From NCBI GenBank assembly GCA_964623055.1, contig CAZURK010000047.1, positions 1 through 64,000 of the forward strand: 64,000 nt of DNA, given 5' to 3'. Origin of the DNA: JADHUC01 sp964623055 (lineage in GTDB: Bacteria; Planctomycetota; Planctomycetia; Pirellulales; Pirellulaceae). Positions 63,852 to 64,000 of this stretch are shown piece by piece. The position numbers and the translations under genes are program-made. How positions within the stretch are numbered: the stretch's first letter is position 1; every line of letters begins with the position of its first letter. The notes beneath the pieces were generated by a model, which searched no databases, was not told the DNA's origin, and saw only the letters and a list, made by a program, of their open reading frames with translations.

Positions 63852-63886
63852 GCAAACAGCCCGTCATGCATTGACGGGCCGTTTGC
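63852..63886. terminator. Stable hairpin between converging genes
   Basis: GCAAACAGCCCGTCA (63852-63866) pairs with TGACGGGCCGTTTGC (63872-63886) with one mismatch around the loop TGCAT. It sits between the histidine kinase stop (63768) and the end of a minus-strand gene (63902). No T-run follows on either side, so it is a likely but not certain terminator. Confidence 0.55.
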
Positions 63887-63901
63887 CTGGAACTCAGTGG
63901 G

Positions 63902-64000
63902 TCAATTCAGCAGGACTTCCCACTTCGTCAGTAAATCGTAGACATCATCGGAGCAATGGACCGCATCATCAGGGGATGCCAATACGGTCAAGTCCCGTGT
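63902..64000 (-). CDS. Partial CDS, C-terminal end of an unknown protein
   Basis: A minus-strand frame is open from the right edge to a TGA at 63904-63902. The 32 residues end in VLASPDDAVHCSDDVYDLL then TKWEVLLN, with natural composition. Nothing more can be said from this piece. The hairpin at 63852 would end its transcript. Confidence 0.45.
   Translation of the reverse strand, partial: TRDLTVLASPDDAVHCSDDVYDLLTKWEVLLN

Overview
The window looks like the chromosome of a planctomycete, most likely of the Pirellulales type. Markers are a DUF1559 pseudopilin-like protein with the H-X9-DG motif, an ECF sigma factor beginning with the FATTHWSVV motif, a Ser/Thr kinase with an N-terminal zinc ribbon, a PVC small basic protein, an HzsA-related cytochrome c protein, a formylglycine sulfatase and very large repeat proteins. 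Base composition is moderately GC-rich and even. I saw no rRNA, tRNA or CRISPR array.

Layout. 1-12.6 kb: a partial gene at the left edge behind a tandem operator-like repeat, an M2-like metallopeptidase divergent from an NlpC/P60 hydrolase, an S9 peptidase, a DUF6807 protein, a leucine-rich-repeat protein, a DUF1559 protein with a lipoprotein, a GH16 glycosidase and a sulfatase. This block is secreted and catabolic. 12.7-22.3 kb: small basic protein, LarA-like racemase, GNAT, sugar-nucleotide epimerase, a ccsA/hemX-like gene overlapping hemA, two conserved unknowns, ispH and a STAS protein. 22.3-33.5 kb: the 1431-residue HzsA-like protein, a membrane protein, a SNF2 helicase with an unknown partner, an AAA ATPase with a small unknown partner, dCTP deaminase and DUF309. 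33.7-43.8 kb: a Pro/Ala repeat TPR protein, HNH protein, class III aminotransferase and Gfo/Idh/MocA oxidoreductase in a row, a small unknown, an ARPP-1-like protein, a baeRF-like protein and a lipoprotein with a C-terminal discoidin-like fold. 43.9-54.9 kb: a 2363-residue WD40 protein with about 56 blades, then a kinase and ECF sigma factor pair. 55-61.4 kb: a damaged stretch with a frameshifted GH106-like rhamnosidase, truncated sugar isomerase and PIG-L deacetylase genes, an FHA protein and a transposase remnant. 61.7-63.8 kb: a hybrid GAF/histidine kinase/receiver protein, then the edge of one more gene.

The most striking non-coding feature is a dozen long inverted repeats between genes. 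Six share the rule GTAG + short hairpin, spacer, inverted hairpin + CTAC, which is the architecture of REP/REPIN elements moved by RAYT transposases. No RAYT gene lies in the window. The most striking coding feature is the WD40 giant, in which two different supra-repeat periods (6 blades of exactly 747 bp, and 8 blades of about 980 bp) are stacked in one gene.
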